Shown here one piece after another: positions 26,488 through 35,050 of a stretch of 64,000 nt of DNA (position 1 is its first letter; each line of letters begins with the position of its first letter). This DNA comes from Brevibacillus gelatini (GTDB lineage: Bacteria > Bacillota > Bacilli > Brevibacillales > Brevibacillaceae): assembly GCF_003710935.1 (NCBI RefSeq), contig NZ_RHHS01000006.1:26548-90547 (forward strand). Direction: 5' to 3'. The notes beneath the pieces were generated by a model, which had not been told where the DNA came from, ran no database searches, and saw nothing but the letters and a program-made list of their open reading frames with translations. The position numbers were made by a program, and so were the translations under genes.

Positions 26488-27246
26488 ATGCTCCAATTGC
26501 CACTCTCTATTGTTTTCTTCTTCCTTGGCCTCCTTTTTGGCTCCTTTTACATCGCAGTCGGGCTGCGAGTGCCGAAAAAAGAGTCTATCCTTCCCCCGCC
26601 GTTGCATTGTCCGACCTGCAAGCAGCGGTTATTGCCCATAGAACTCATTCCGGTTGTTTCCTATCTGCTCGCAAAAGGAAGATGCAAGGGCTGTGCGACA
26701 GCCATTTCTCCGCTCTATCCCGTGATGGAAGGCTTGACGGGGCTTGGTTTTGTCCTTGTCTATTTGCGGTACGATCTGACCTGGGAGACGTTGTTCGGGG
26801 TCTTGTTTGTCTCCTTGCTGGCAATCATTACGGTGGCGGATTTGGCGTATCGGCTGATTCCGAATAGAGTGCTGCTGCCGTTCTTTTTGCTTTTTCTCGT
26901 CGGGCGCTTTTTTTGGCCCTATGGCGACGCCAGCTATGCAGCGCATTTGATCGGGATGGCGGCAGGCTTTTTGTTGTTTTTCCTGCTTGCGCTCATCACG
27001 CGTGGCGGGGTGGGGGGCGGCGATGTCAAGCTGTTTGCGGTGATCGGGATGTTTCTGTCGCCGCCGTTGCTCATTTTGACGGTGTTTCTTTCTTCGGCAT
27101 TTGGCGCCTTGTATGGACTTGCTCTGCTGGTGAGCAAGAGAGTGACGCGCAAGTCGATGATTCCGTTTGGGCCGTTTATTGCGCTGGGGGCTGTTACCGC
27201 CTATTTGTACGGTTCGGATATAAACTGGTATTTGGCCGTCTATTAA
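26488..27246 (+). CDS. comC: Prepilin peptidase / N-methyltransferase
   Basis: A 252-aa membrane aspartic protease that cleaves and methylates type IV prepilin-like proteins, including competence pseudopilins (ComGC and relatives). The cytoplasmic zinc loop has two CxxC pairs (C41/C44, C66/C69). The catalytic aspartates are D118 (VADLAYRLIPN) and D179 (GGVGGGDVKLFAV, the GxGD motif). Around eight hydrophobic helices span the rest. Start ATG has AGAGGTG seven bases upstream. It is monocistronic, as comC often is in Bacilli, and no pilin genes are in the window. The symbol follows the family and position; a PilD-type role in another pilus is possible. Confidence 0.9.
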   Translation: MLQLPLSIVFFFLGLLFGSFYIAVGLRVPKKESILPPPLHCPTCKQRLLPIELIPVVSYLLAKGRCKGCATAISPLYPVMEGLTGLGFVLVYLRYDLTWETLFGVLFVSLLAIITVADLAYRLIPNRVLLPFFLLFLVGRFFWPYGDASYAAHLIGMAAGFLLFFLLALITRGGVGGGDVKLFAVIGMFLSPPLLILTVFLSSAFGALYGLALLVSKRVTRKSMIPFGPFIALGAVTAYLYGSDINWYLAVY

Positions 27247-27362
27247 TCATTGGGGTTGTAAAAAATGGGGCATCTGCAATTTGAGAGTAAGAGTGGATCG
27301 GCTATGCTGAATGGACACTAGTATTGAGATCAAATCGATAGCGAAGAGGAGAGTCAAAAACA

Positions 27363-27902
27363 TTAGTAAGAATCTGTTTTTATCACAAATCCAAATGGAT
27401 ATTCCTTATCGTCTTTGTAAGCATTGATTCGAAAGCCTCTATAAACTGTTTGAGACGGTTCATAATTCGAGTTTAAAGCAGAAGCAAAGTGCTTTTCTAA
27501 TTTGAATTGATAGGTATTGTCGATCTTGGTAAAGGCAACATTTTTGATTTCTTTGTCCGTATATAACTGTTCACCTTCAGAATTGAGGAGATGGTCCAAA
27601 ATAGTGATGTTATCATATACTGTTTCACCAAAATCGATGGTAACTGTCTCGCCGATTTTGTAATATGCAATCTCTTGCTGAACAGTTGGATCAAACGCAA
27701 ATTTGAAATGGTCTTTGCGCTGTTGATTACTGCTCAGTTCATGTAATTTAATAGTATCTGCGCCAATCATTACATTTCCCTGGTTGCTAATTGGATTTTC
27801 AGCTACACTGCTATATTCTTCCCGATGGTCAGTGGCCCCCGCACATCCACCAATTCCCACTAAGATCAACAATAATAACAGAAAGTTTTTTAACAGGTTC
27901 AT
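27363..27902 (-). CDS. Lipoprotein of unknown function
   Basis: The 179-aa product begins with a signal peptide ending LILVGIGGCAG; the cysteine at position 20 fits a lipobox, so it should be tethered to the outer face of the membrane. The mature part is polar with alternating beta-like strands (YKIGETVTIDFGETVYDNI, YQFKLEKHF) and no family I know. The ATG at 27902 is preferred over the GTG at 27911 because GGGGTGA then sits at a proper distance. A 16-bp perfect palindrome lies 43 bases upstream and may be an operator. The gene is AT-rich compared with both neighbours, suggesting later arrival. Confidence 0.75.
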   Translation of the reverse strand: MNLLKNFLLLLLILVGIGGCAGATDHREEYSSVAENPISNQGNVMIGADTIKLHELSSNQQRKDHFKFAFDPTVQQEIAYYKIGETVTIDFGETVYDNITILDHLLNSEGEQLYTDKEIKNVAFTKIDNTYQFKLEKHFASALNSNYEPSQTVYRGFRINAYKDDKEYPFGFVIKTDSY

Positions 27903-27944
27903 CTTCGTCACCCCATTTATAAAATTCTCTTTGCAACAAAGTCC

Positions 27945-27960
27945 ATGATAAATTTATCAT
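27945..27960. promoter_or_regulatory. Perfect 16-bp palindrome, candidate operator
   Basis: ATGATAAATTTATCAT is fully self-complementary and lies just upstream of the minus-strand lipoprotein gene. It is a plausible dimer binding site; the regulator is unknown. Confidence 0.5.
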
Positions 27961-28167
27961 AAATGGAATTAAATAGGGACATGGCTTGTGTTCTATTTCA
28001 AAGTAATAGTTCTACCATGCAAGAGAATCTAGCTTCCTTTGTCCGCGAGCATGGCAAGGTTCTGCTGCCACGCAGAGGATGCCGGCCGCAGGAACTATGT
28101 CCACGCGATTCGGACAGGGAGAGTGCGGCTGTAAAACGAGCAGAGTGACCAGAATGTCGAGCATCAA

Positions 28168-28200
28168 AAAAAGGGGGCACGTCGATGTGCTCCCCTTTTT
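28168..28200 (-). terminator. Terminator of the drug exporter operon
   Basis: AAAGGGGGCAC / GTGCTCCCCTTT hairpin with A-runs and T-runs on both sides, usable in both directions. Confidence 0.85.
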
Positions 28201-28216
28201 CTTCATATTCTTACTC

Positions 28217-29878
28217 TCAAGCTTTTCCCGCAGCCTGCGCACCGTCCCATTCAGTGGCATCTGTTGTCTGCTTTTGGGACGATTTCTTTTGCCCCGGCTT
28301 ATTTTGACCACGCAGCGGAATTTCTTTCAAAAACAGCGCGAGTACAACTGCAAAGCCAGCCACAATCGCTCCGGTCAAAAAAGTGGTGGTGATGCCGTAG
28401 CTCATCGCTTCTCGGATCGTGTCGAGCATGTGGGCAAACACGGTTTGCGACTCCGGCGGCAAGCTGTGCAGCGCTGCTTCGATTTTTGGCTGATCGAGCA
28501 AGTTTTGTGGATTGGTGAACAGCGACAGCTTTTCAGCCAACGCCGGATCAGCAGCCACCGAGGCTGCGCTCTGGCTCATGTCAGCCGAGAGCTGGCTCAT
28601 TTTCGTGGACATGCTGGTGCTCATGACACTGCCCATGACGGCAATTCCAATCGTACCGCCCAGGTTGCGGAACAACTGGGAGGTAGCGGTGGCGACCCCC
28701 AGTTCCTGCGGTGCGACTGCGTTTTGCACGGTCAGGGAGAAGACGGGCATCGCGATGCCCATGCCAAGGCCGAGCACGATCATGTACAGGACGAGCAAAT
28801 AAATCGGCGTGGTCGGCACCATGAAGTACATCAGCACCATGCCGACTGTCATGACGAGCAATCCGCTGATCGCCATCTTTTTGTATTTGCCTGTCTTGGT
28901 CATCCATTGTCCGGCGAGCGCAGACGTCACAAGCATCGCAATCGACATCGGCATGGCGACGTAGCCGGCGATGGTAGGCGAGATTCCTTTTACACCCTGG
29001 ACGAAAAACGGAACGTAGATGATCGCTCCCATCATCCCGGCGTTCAGGAAAAAGCTGACCAGATTGGATACGGTGAAAATGCTGTTTTTAAACAGCTTGA
29101 GCGGCAGTACAGGTGTTTTTACCCGCGTTTCCACCCAGAGCAACACGAGCAAGGACACGACGGTGACAGCCAGGAGGCCAAGAATTTGCCAGGAGCCCCA
29201 GGCGAATTGGTTCTGCCCTTCTCCTGCCCAGGAAAAAGCGAGCAGCATCGGAACGATGGTCGTCGTCAGAAACAGGGAGCCGAAGTAGTCGACAGATTCG
29301 CCCTGACGTTTTTCCACCTGCGGAAAATGAAGCCAGATCAAGGTGAATGCGATCAGTCCGATCGGCAGGAAAATCCAGAATACCCAATGCCAGTCCAGGT
29401 GATCCACGATATATCCGCCCAAGAGCGGACCCGCGACGCTGGAAACACCGAATACGGCGCTCATGACTCCGGTCCATTTGGCGCGCTCGCGGGGTTCATA
29501 CAGGTCGCCCATGGCGGTAAAGGCGGTAGACATGATGATACCGGCACCAGCCCCTTGAATGGCGCGATAGGCGATCAGCTGAAAAATCGTGCCGGAAAAG
29601 CCGGATAGCAAAGCCCCGATGCTGAACAGTCCGATCCCCGCCAAAATAAACGGCTTGCGTCCGTATATGTCCGACAGCTTTCCGACCAGGACGGAAGCGA
29701 CGGTGGAGGTCAGCAAGTAAATGGTGATGGCCCAGGAGTAATAATCCATGCCTCCCAGTTTGGCGATAATGCGCGGCATGGCAACGCCAATGATCGTTTG
29801 GTTGATCGCGGAAAAGAACATGGCCGTGATAATCGCGATCATAATGGTGATTTTCTTTTTTTCGGTTAACCCGTTCAC
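28217..29878 (-). CDS. MFS multidrug exporter, DHA2 (14-TM) family
   Basis: A 553-aa drug/proton antiporter. Hydrophobic segments fit the 14-helix DHA2 family (EmrB/QacA relatives), and motif A appears as GKLSDIYGRKPFIL in loop 2-3, with motif C-like GVSSVAGPLLGGYIVD in helix 5. The N-terminal sequence SAINQTIIGVAMPRI matches the D1-like motif region, though with Asn rather than the usual Asp before QTI, which might alter substrate range. The GTG start overlaps the MarR stop by four bases, so the exporter is translationally coupled to its regulator. Substrates are unknown; typical ones are cationic dyes, disinfectants or antibiotics. The C-terminal tail is basic and glutamine-rich (QKKSSQKQ). 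Confidence 0.92.
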   Translation of the reverse strand: MNGLTEKKKITIMIAIITAMFFSAINQTIIGVAMPRIIAKLGGMDYYSWAITIYLLTSTVASVLVGKLSDIYGRKPFILAGIGLFSIGALLSGFSGTIFQLIAYRAIQGAGAGIIMSTAFTAMGDLYEPRERAKWTGVMSAVFGVSSVAGPLLGGYIVDHLDWHWVFWIFLPIGLIAFTLIWLHFPQVEKRQGESVDYFGSLFLTTTIVPMLLAFSWAGEGQNQFAWGSWQILGLLAVTVVSLLVLLWVETRVKTPVLPLKLFKNSIFTVSNLVSFFLNAGMMGAIIYVPFFVQGVKGISPTIAGYVAMPMSIAMLVTSALAGQWMTKTGKYKKMAISGLLVMTVGMVLMYFMVPTTPIYLLVLYMIVLGLGMGIAMPVFSLTVQNAVAPQELGVATATSQLFRNLGGTIGIAVMGSVMSTSMSTKMSQLSADMSQSAASVAADPALAEKLSLFTNPQNLLDQPKIEAALHSLPPESQTVFAHMLDTIREAMSYGITTTFLTGAIVAGFAVVLALFLKEIPLRGQNKPGQKKSSQKQTTDATEWDGAQAAGKA

Positions 29879-30324
29879 GCGTCATTCTCCTCTCGTTGTT
29901 GTTCGATGTTGTGTAAAACGTGTCGGTAGATCCGATTCAAGTGCGCAAGATCTTCCTCAGACAGCCCGGCGAACAAGTCCCCGATGGTTCTTTTTAACTC
30001 GACTTTGTATTGCTGCAACATCGCTTTTCCCTTTTCGGTAATGTCCAGGCAGACGACCCGGCGATCGTGGCTGACCCGGCTGCGGCTGGCATAACCGCAG
30101 GCGATCAATTTATCGGAAAGACTGGTCACCGCTCCGGGCGTGATCTGCAAAAGCTCGGCGAGTGCCGAAGCCTTTAACGGCCCGTGTTTGTCCAGCATTC
30201 GCAGCAGCATGGCTTGCGAAGCGGAAACGAGCGGGTCCAGCCGTTTGTGCCATTTGGCGGAGACACTTCGCTGCACCTGGATGTAGAGTTGTTCGAATTC
30301 AGTAAGACCGGATTGGCTCGGCAT
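29875..30324 (-). CDS. MarR-family transcriptional regulator
   Basis: A 149-aa winged-helix dimer. The DNA-binding part shows LRMLDKHGPLKASALAELL and the recognition helix TPGAVTSLSDKLI, followed by the wing SRVSHDRRVVCLDITEKG with the conserved D-x-R. Helices at both ends form the dimer interface and ligand pocket. It is the first gene of a two-gene operon with a drug exporter and most likely represses that operon until a toxic ligand releases it. Two palindromes directly upstream are candidate operators. AGGAGCG precedes the ATG at a normal distance. Confidence 0.92.
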   Translation of the reverse strand: MPSQSGLTEFEQLYIQVQRSVSAKWHKRLDPLVSASQAMLLRMLDKHGPLKASALAELLQITPGAVTSLSDKLIACGYASRSRVSHDRRVVCLDITEKGKAMLQQYKVELKRTIGDLFAGLSEEDLAHLNRIYRHVLHNIEQQREENDA

Positions 30325-30337
30325 GTTATCGCTCCTG

Positions 30338-30377
30338 TTTTACGTGTAAAATAATATATCTGATTAATAGTTAATCA
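30338..30377 (-). promoter_or_regulatory. Candidate MarR operators in the exporter promoter
   Basis: TTTTAC-GT-GTAAAA (30338-30351) and TGATTAA-TAG-TTAATCA (30361-30377) are both perfect inverted repeats, the size expected for MarR dimers, between the promoter region and the marR-type start codon. Confidence 0.6.
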
Positions 30378-30494
30378 CTTGAAACATTAATTAGTGTAAA
30401 TGTTATGTGCGGGGATGTCAAATCTACCTTTTACCAAATGAAAAAAGGGGGAGGGATGGTTTTTTGCGTTCCAAAGCGCCTGGCGAAGCACCAC

Positions 30495-30525
30495 ACCTTA
30501 CAAAAACGAAAGCAAACTGTAAGGT
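30495..30525. promoter_or_regulatory. Inverted repeat upstream of the BceAB-type genes
   Basis: ACCTTACA (30495) and TGTAAGGT (30518) are exact inverse copies 15 bases apart, about 100 bases before the transporter start. It could be a regulator site; BceR-type sites are inverted or direct repeats at similar distances, but the match to any known consensus is unproven. Confidence 0.4.
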
Positions 30526-30625
30526 AGATCAATAGCACCCCATCTGGAGACGAGTTACAGTAAATAGCGAAGAGAAGCACGGAAGGCAGTCCAATGCCAC
30601 AAACAAACGAATGGAGGAACAACGA

Positions 30626-31390
30626 GTGAGTACAGCCGTTCTGGAAGTCAAGGATGTCCAAAAGATATACGGGAAAAAGGGGGAGAGCCAGTCCCACGCC
30701 TTGAAGGGCGTATCGCTGACGATTGAAAAAGGAGAGTTCGTCGGAATCATGGGCCCGTCCGGATCAGGGAAGACGACACTGCTGAACGTCATCTCCACGC
30801 TGGATCGGCCATCGGCGGGCTTCATCCAGATCGCCGGAACAAACATTACCCAAATGAGACAAAACCAACTGGCCGATTTCCGTTCGCAAAAGCTCGGCTT
30901 TATTTTTCAGGATTTCAACCTGCTGGAAAATTTGACAGTGTACGAAAACATTGCACTGCCGCTGTCGCTGCAAGGCGTACCTTCCAAAGAGATCAGCGCC
31001 AAAGTAAACAAGGTGGCGCAGACGCTTGGCATCAGCGAAATTTTGCAAAAGTATCCGGTGCAAATTTCCGGGGGACAAAAGCAACGTGCTGCCGCTGCGC
31101 GCGCCCTGGTGCATGAGCCGGCGATTTTGCTTGCGGACGAGCCTACGGGGGCGCTCGACTCCAAAAACGCGAAAAGCTTGCTGGAGACGATGGCCGACCT
31201 GAACGAAAACCACCAGGTGTCAATCATGATGGTCACGCATGATGCTTTTAGCGCGAGCTACTGCAAGCGCATCCTGTTCATCCAGGATGGCAGCTTGTAC
31301 ACCGAGATTCACCGCACAACCGACCGCCCGCAATTTTTCAAACAAATTTTGGATGTACTGGCTGAGCTGGGTGCATCTCATGATGGCTAG
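30626..31390 (+). CDS. bceA: BceA-type ABC transporter ATPase
   Basis: A 254-aa ATPase of the antimicrobial-peptide detoxification group (BceA, VraD, PsdA). Walker A GPSGSGKTT, the MacB/BceA-style Q-loop GFIFQDFNLLENLTVYENI, signature ISGGQKQRAAAARAL and Walker B ILLADEPTGALDS are all present. Together with the large permease downstream it would remove peptide antibiotics such as bacitracin from lipid II-cycle targets in the membrane. The GTG at 30626 is chosen because GGAGG lies eight bases before it; the ATG at 30611 overlaps that ribosome binding site. The usual bceRS two-component genes are not adjacent in the window. Confidence 0.9.
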   Translation: MSTAVLEVKDVQKIYGKKGESQSHALKGVSLTIEKGEFVGIMGPSGSGKTTLLNVISTLDRPSAGFIQIAGTNITQMRQNQLADFRSQKLGFIFQDFNLLENLTVYENIALPLSLQGVPSKEISAKVNKVAQTLGISEILQKYPVQISGGQKQRAAAARALVHEPAILLADEPTGALDSKNAKSLLETMADLNENHQVSIMMVTHDAFSASYCKRILFIQDGSLYTEIHRTTDRPQFFKQILDVLAELGASHDG

Positions 31391-31402
31391 GAGGAAGTTT
31401 TC

Positions 31403-33280
31403 ATGCTGTTGAAGCTGTCGTTATCAAGTATGCGGAAAATGATGAAGGACTACCTGGTGCTTTTGGTCGGCCTCGTCATTTCCATTTCGATTTTTTACAT
31501 GTTCCAGACGTTGGGCATGAATGACGATTATGTGAAAGCGAACTCGATGATTCGCTCGATCGGGATCGTCTTCAATGTAGGGGCGTTTCTTTTGGCGTTC
31601 ATTACGATCTTCTACATCTTTTACGCAAACTCGTTTTTGCTCTCGCTAAGACGCAAAGAGTTGGGGATGTACATGGTGCTCGGGGCGAAAAAAGCCAGGA
31701 TCAGCCAGATGCTGTTCGGGGAAACTTTGCTGATGGGGGTTGTCTCCCTTGTGATCGGCAGCCTTGTCGGGATTGTGCTGTCCAGCGGAATCGGGCAATT
31801 GCTGATGGGCGTACTGGACATTTCCGCTGACGGGTACTATCCGTTTTACTTGCCGGCTTTATGGATGACGTGGGGCTTTTTCCTCGTGTTGTTCCTGATG
31901 ACGGCGACGATCAACGCCATTCGTCTGGCGCGAGCGACAGAGCTGGACCTTATTTCTGCCGAGCAGCAAAATGACAACATCAAGGCAAAAGGCATCGGCA
32001 CGATGGTGGTCGCCATCCTTGGGATTTTGCTGATCGCATTCGGCTACTACTTGTTGACGCATCTCGAACTATATGTTGCTTTAGGCTTCATCGTCGGAGC
32101 CATAGTGACGACGATTGGGACCTATCTCGTTTTCATCTCGCTGCTGCCTGTATTCGTGCAGATGCTGAAAAACAACAAGAAGCTGAACGACCGTCAACTG
32201 AATGCCTTCACTTTGGCCCAGCTTCGTTTTCGCATCAACAATCTGACGAAAATATTGGGAACTGTCGCGATGCTGATCGCCTTGGGCGTCGGCGCGATGG
32301 CGGGCGGGCTGGCCTTCCAGCAAAATGTTGAGCTGGTGGCGAGCATCGGGCGCATTTACGACATTACGCTGCACGATCCGGTCGCTGAGGATTACCAGGC
32401 GCTTGCCCGTATGCAAGTGCTGGAGCAAAATACGTATCGCTACAAGAAGGACGAACAAGCCTACTACTTCACCAAGGATGACTTGCTGGCACATCCTCCG
32501 CTTATCTCGACAAACACGATGGAGCAGTATTCGCCGGATAACGAGCCGAAGCGCGTAACGCAGCCGCTGCCGGAAAAGGCGTATATCATGAATAACGATC
32601 CGGACGAAGAGCAGAAACTCGCCAGGGTGCCGAAAGAGTGGGGCCAAGCGATTTTACGCGAATTCATCAGCAGCTACGAGATGCTCGCGGACCGCGCCGT
32701 GCAAATCGTCGATCAGGAGACGTATGCAAAAATCGAGGGCAGTGAGCACAAGGTTCTCGTGGCACAGGTAGATGATTTTCTCAAGTACAAGGACGACTTG
32801 AAAGCGATGGATGAGCGCCAAATGAAGCTGCTCAAGTCCGGGCAACAGGACGACCAGGAAGTCTACCTGAATTCGAAATACAGCACCTATCAGCAGGTTT
32901 ACGCTTTTACCAGCGGCACGCTGTTCATGGGCTTTTTCCTTGGGATCGCGTTTCTGGCGATGATGGCAAGCTGTCTGATGTTCAAAATCTTGTCCGGCGC
33001 TACCCGCGACAAAGGCCGCTACAGCATGCTGCGAAAAATCGGCGTGCGCAAGGAGCTGTTGGTTGGCTCGATCTACAAGGAGCTGTTTGTCGTATTCGTT
33101 TTCCCTGCGCTGATGGGCCTCTTGCATGTACTGGTAGGGATGAAAATGTTTTCGGTTATCCTGCTCAACCCGTATGTGAACATCTGGGCTCCGATTGCCA
33201 TTTTTGTAGCCGTGTACGCGATCTACTACCTCATCACGGTTCGGCTCTACCGGGGAATTGTGTTGCCGAAAGAAGTGTAA
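31403..33280 (+). CDS. bceB: BceB-type ABC transporter permease
   Basis: A 625-aa permease with the BceB plan of ten membrane helices. One is N-terminal (YLVLLVGLVISISIFYMF), then a FtsX-like group follows (first FtsX domain near residues 60-180, with the LRRKELGMYMVLGAKKARI coupling helix). Next comes a large extracellular domain of about 200 residues after helix 8 (roughly 305-505), and finally a second FtsX-like group with RDKGRYSMLRKIGVRKELL. The extracellular domain senses the peptide. It begins 12 bases after bceA, with AGGAGG before the ATG. In characterised systems such a permease also signals to a BceS kinase, here missing nearby. A good terminator follows. Confidence 0.9.
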   Translation: MLLKLSLSSMRKMMKDYLVLLVGLVISISIFYMFQTLGMNDDYVKANSMIRSIGIVFNVGAFLLAFITIFYIFYANSFLLSLRRKELGMYMVLGAKKARISQMLFGETLLMGVVSLVIGSLVGIVLSSGIGQLLMGVLDISADGYYPFYLPALWMTWGFFLVLFLMTATINAIRLARATELDLISAEQQNDNIKAKGIGTMVVAILGILLIAFGYYLLTHLELYVALGFIVGAIVTTIGTYLVFISLLPVFVQMLKNNKKLNDRQLNAFTLAQLRFRINNLTKILGTVAMLIALGVGAMAGGLAFQQNVELVASIGRIYDITLHDPVAEDYQALARMQVLEQNTYRYKKDEQAYYFTKDDLLAHPPLISTNTMEQYSPDNEPKRVTQPLPEKAYIMNNDPDEEQKLARVPKEWGQAILREFISSYEMLADRAVQIVDQETYAKIEGSEHKVLVAQVDDFLKYKDDLKAMDERQMKLLKSGQQDDQEVYLNSKYSTYQQVYAFTSGTLFMGFFLGIAFLAMMASCLMFKILSGATRDKGRYSMLRKIGVRKELLVGSIYKELFVVFVFPALMGLLHVLVGMKMFSVILLNPYVNIWAPIAIFVAVYAIYYLITVRLYRGIVLPKEV

Positions 33281-33288
33281 TTATAGCG

Positions 33289-33320
33289 AAAAAGTCCTCC
33301 TCGCATGAGGGGGATTTTTT
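33289..33320 (+). terminator. Terminator after bceAB
   Basis: AAAGTCCTCCTC / GAGGGGGATTTT hairpin with a four-base loop and T-run. Confidence 0.85.
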
Positions 33321-33429
33321 GTTGGAAGCTGGAGGAATGTTATAGTCAATGCTTGACTCAATGTACACGAATTCAGTTGAAGACGTGGTTTCTGAATCAG
33401 AAGATGTTGGGCACAATAAAGGCAAAGGA

Positions 33430-33459
33430 TTGACACCAAATACCTATAAATGGTATTTT
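33430..33459 (+). promoter_or_regulatory. Promoter of the following secreted-protein gene
   Basis: TTGACA at 33430 and TATTTT at 33454 with an 18-base spacer, 25 bases before the start codon. Confidence 0.6.
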
Positions 33460-33484
33460 TATACAAAAAAGGGAGTGGAATTCG

Positions 33485-34777
33485 ATGAAGAGGGGAAAAA
33501 TACTGGAAATTTCAGCTTCTATGATTCTACTCATGGCAGTGGTTGCGGGGAATTTTGGTGTTGAAGCTCAAGAAGTAGAGATTACTACCTCAAAAATAAA
33601 ACAAGGCCCTTTTAAAATTGGCGTAATTGGTTATGAAGAAAATAGCGCTGTCGGTAAAACAATTGAAGAAGCTACCAGTGAAACGAGAAGTCTTGCTAAA
33701 GAGGAATCCATCGAAATATTGGATGAGGATATGCAAGAAATTCCAGATGGAATCGATGCACTTTGGATCGCTGAATCGAAGCTAAAGGACACGAAGGTGA
33801 AAAAATGGTATAAACAGGCTAAAAACGAAAACAAACCATTTTATATTTTCGGAGAAAAACTGGATGCGCAAAATATCATAGACACTTTTGAACCGAATTT
33901 GGATTTGTCCCCTGAGTATCGAAAAGATTCAACATACTCGCTTGATATGTTTGGTTACAAATTCGAAAATAACCAGGTGAAATTGTCATCTGTTATCTCG
34001 ATCAATCGAAAAAATCAAGGCTATAATCTGGAAGATCTTGAGAATATCACAAAGAGGTACAATATTAAAATAACCAAGAAAGCTAACCCTAAAAAATCTC
34101 TGGTCAGCTTTCTTGCTCCGAATAAAGCCAAAGCAGCGGGAATTGACGTGAACCTGCCAGATTCATTTTCAAATATATATACCTGGGAAACGGAAATTAA
34201 TAACTTTATTGATATTAATGCTACCCAGCAGAGACTGGCAAAATCATATCATGTTTGGGAAGTTTATAAAGATGACACTCCCGATAACCCCGATACAAAA
34301 AGCTATGTCTATTTCCGGGCAGATCAACCACTTAGTGAGATTGAAGTTTTTGAATCGAGGGAATTTGTGAACAGACTTGATGCAGATAAAACAAGTAACA
34401 TCATTACAAAGGGATGGCTTCCTGATGATTCCAGTATTTCTGGGAGTGTAGCTTTTGATCTTACATGGCCACCCGGCGCGAGTGTTTCTTGGGATACATC
34501 TGGAGACATAGAGATTTTTGATGCAAACGGAAGTCTTTCCGGCGATTGGCATGAATTTAAGGTAGAGGACAATGAATATTTTGATGATGTCCTGAGCGAA
34601 TCTGATGTTTGGGTATCTTCGCAGTCGTACACGATTAGCCAGAATGCAAAAGGACACAAAATAGGTCATGACTTCGAGGCAACCATTGACGGCCATTCGG
34701 GTCGAGCCGAACCATCAGAGGTTGATAACTGGGATACTACTGGTAACATGTATTTCTATTGGGTTGTAAGAAGGTAA
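33485..34777 (+). CDS. Secreted protein of unknown function, 430 aa
   Basis: A signal peptide (MKRGKILEISASMILLMAVV, cut expected near GVEA-QEV, residues about 28-29) indicates export. Residues 35-130 resemble a small alpha/beta domain (GPFKIGVIGYEEN, GIDALWIAESKLKDTKVKKWY). A middle charged region follows, then from about residue 220 a beta-rich part with many aromatics (VWEVYKDDTPDNPDTKSYVYF, SVSWDTSGDIEIFD, NMYFYWVVRR). No family recognised. GGGAGTGG lies before the ATG and a promoter precedes it. It is AT-rich, unlike the transporter genes before it, and stands alone between two terminators, so it looks like an accessory gene. Confidence 0.75.
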   Translation: MKRGKILEISASMILLMAVVAGNFGVEAQEVEITTSKIKQGPFKIGVIGYEENSAVGKTIEEATSETRSLAKEESIEILDEDMQEIPDGIDALWIAESKLKDTKVKKWYKQAKNENKPFYIFGEKLDAQNIIDTFEPNLDLSPEYRKDSTYSLDMFGYKFENNQVKLSSVISINRKNQGYNLEDLENITKRYNIKITKKANPKKSLVSFLAPNKAKAAGIDVNLPDSFSNIYTWETEINNFIDINATQQRLAKSYHVWEVYKDDTPDNPDTKSYVYFRADQPLSEIEVFESREFVNRLDADKTSNIITKGWLPDDSSISGSVAFDLTWPPGASVSWDTSGDIEIFDANGSLSGDWHEFKVEDNEYFDDVLSESDVWVSSQSYTISQNAKGHKIGHDFEATIDGHSGRAEPSEVDNWDTTGNMYFYWVVRR

Positions 34778-34806
34778 AAACTTTATAAATCTTATTCGTA
34801 TTTTCC

Positions 34807-34837
34807 AGGCACTCGCGAATGAGCGGAGTGTCTTTTT
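34807..34837 (+). terminator. Terminator after the secreted-protein gene
   Basis: GGCACTC / GAGTGTC pairing around a GCG-rich loop, then six T. Confidence 0.7.
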
Positions 34838-34951
34838 TCTGCCAAAAACCTTGTCAAAGCGAAGAGCAAAATCGCGGGTGTTTCATAGCTTCCTACCATT
34901 TCAAATGGAAATCCATCTCCGCTAGAAAATCGGCCATATTGCATTCTTATG

Positions 34952-34981
34952 TTGACAAAGAAAATGATAATCATTATCATA
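34952..34981 (+). promoter_or_regulatory. Fur box overlapping the siderophore-uptake promoter
   Basis: TGATAATCATTATCA at 34965-34979 is a perfect classic Fur box. It overlaps a promoter TTGACA (34952) - 17 bases - TATCAT (34975), so iron-loaded Fur would block RNA polymerase. Confidence 0.88.
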
Positions 34982-35050
34982 TTTGGTGGAAAGTATGACC
35001 AAAACTACGCATCTTTCGAGTGTTGCAACGTAAAAAGGGGGAGTCATAAC

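Noticed and set aside
28079..29608. A 509-codon plus-strand frame
   Set aside because: Antisense to the DHA2 exporter, which has clear family motifs and a coupled regulator.
33349..33564. A 71-codon frame ahead of the secreted-protein gene
   Set aside because: The promoter and ribosome binding site of the real gene lie inside it, and it has no ribosome binding site of its own.
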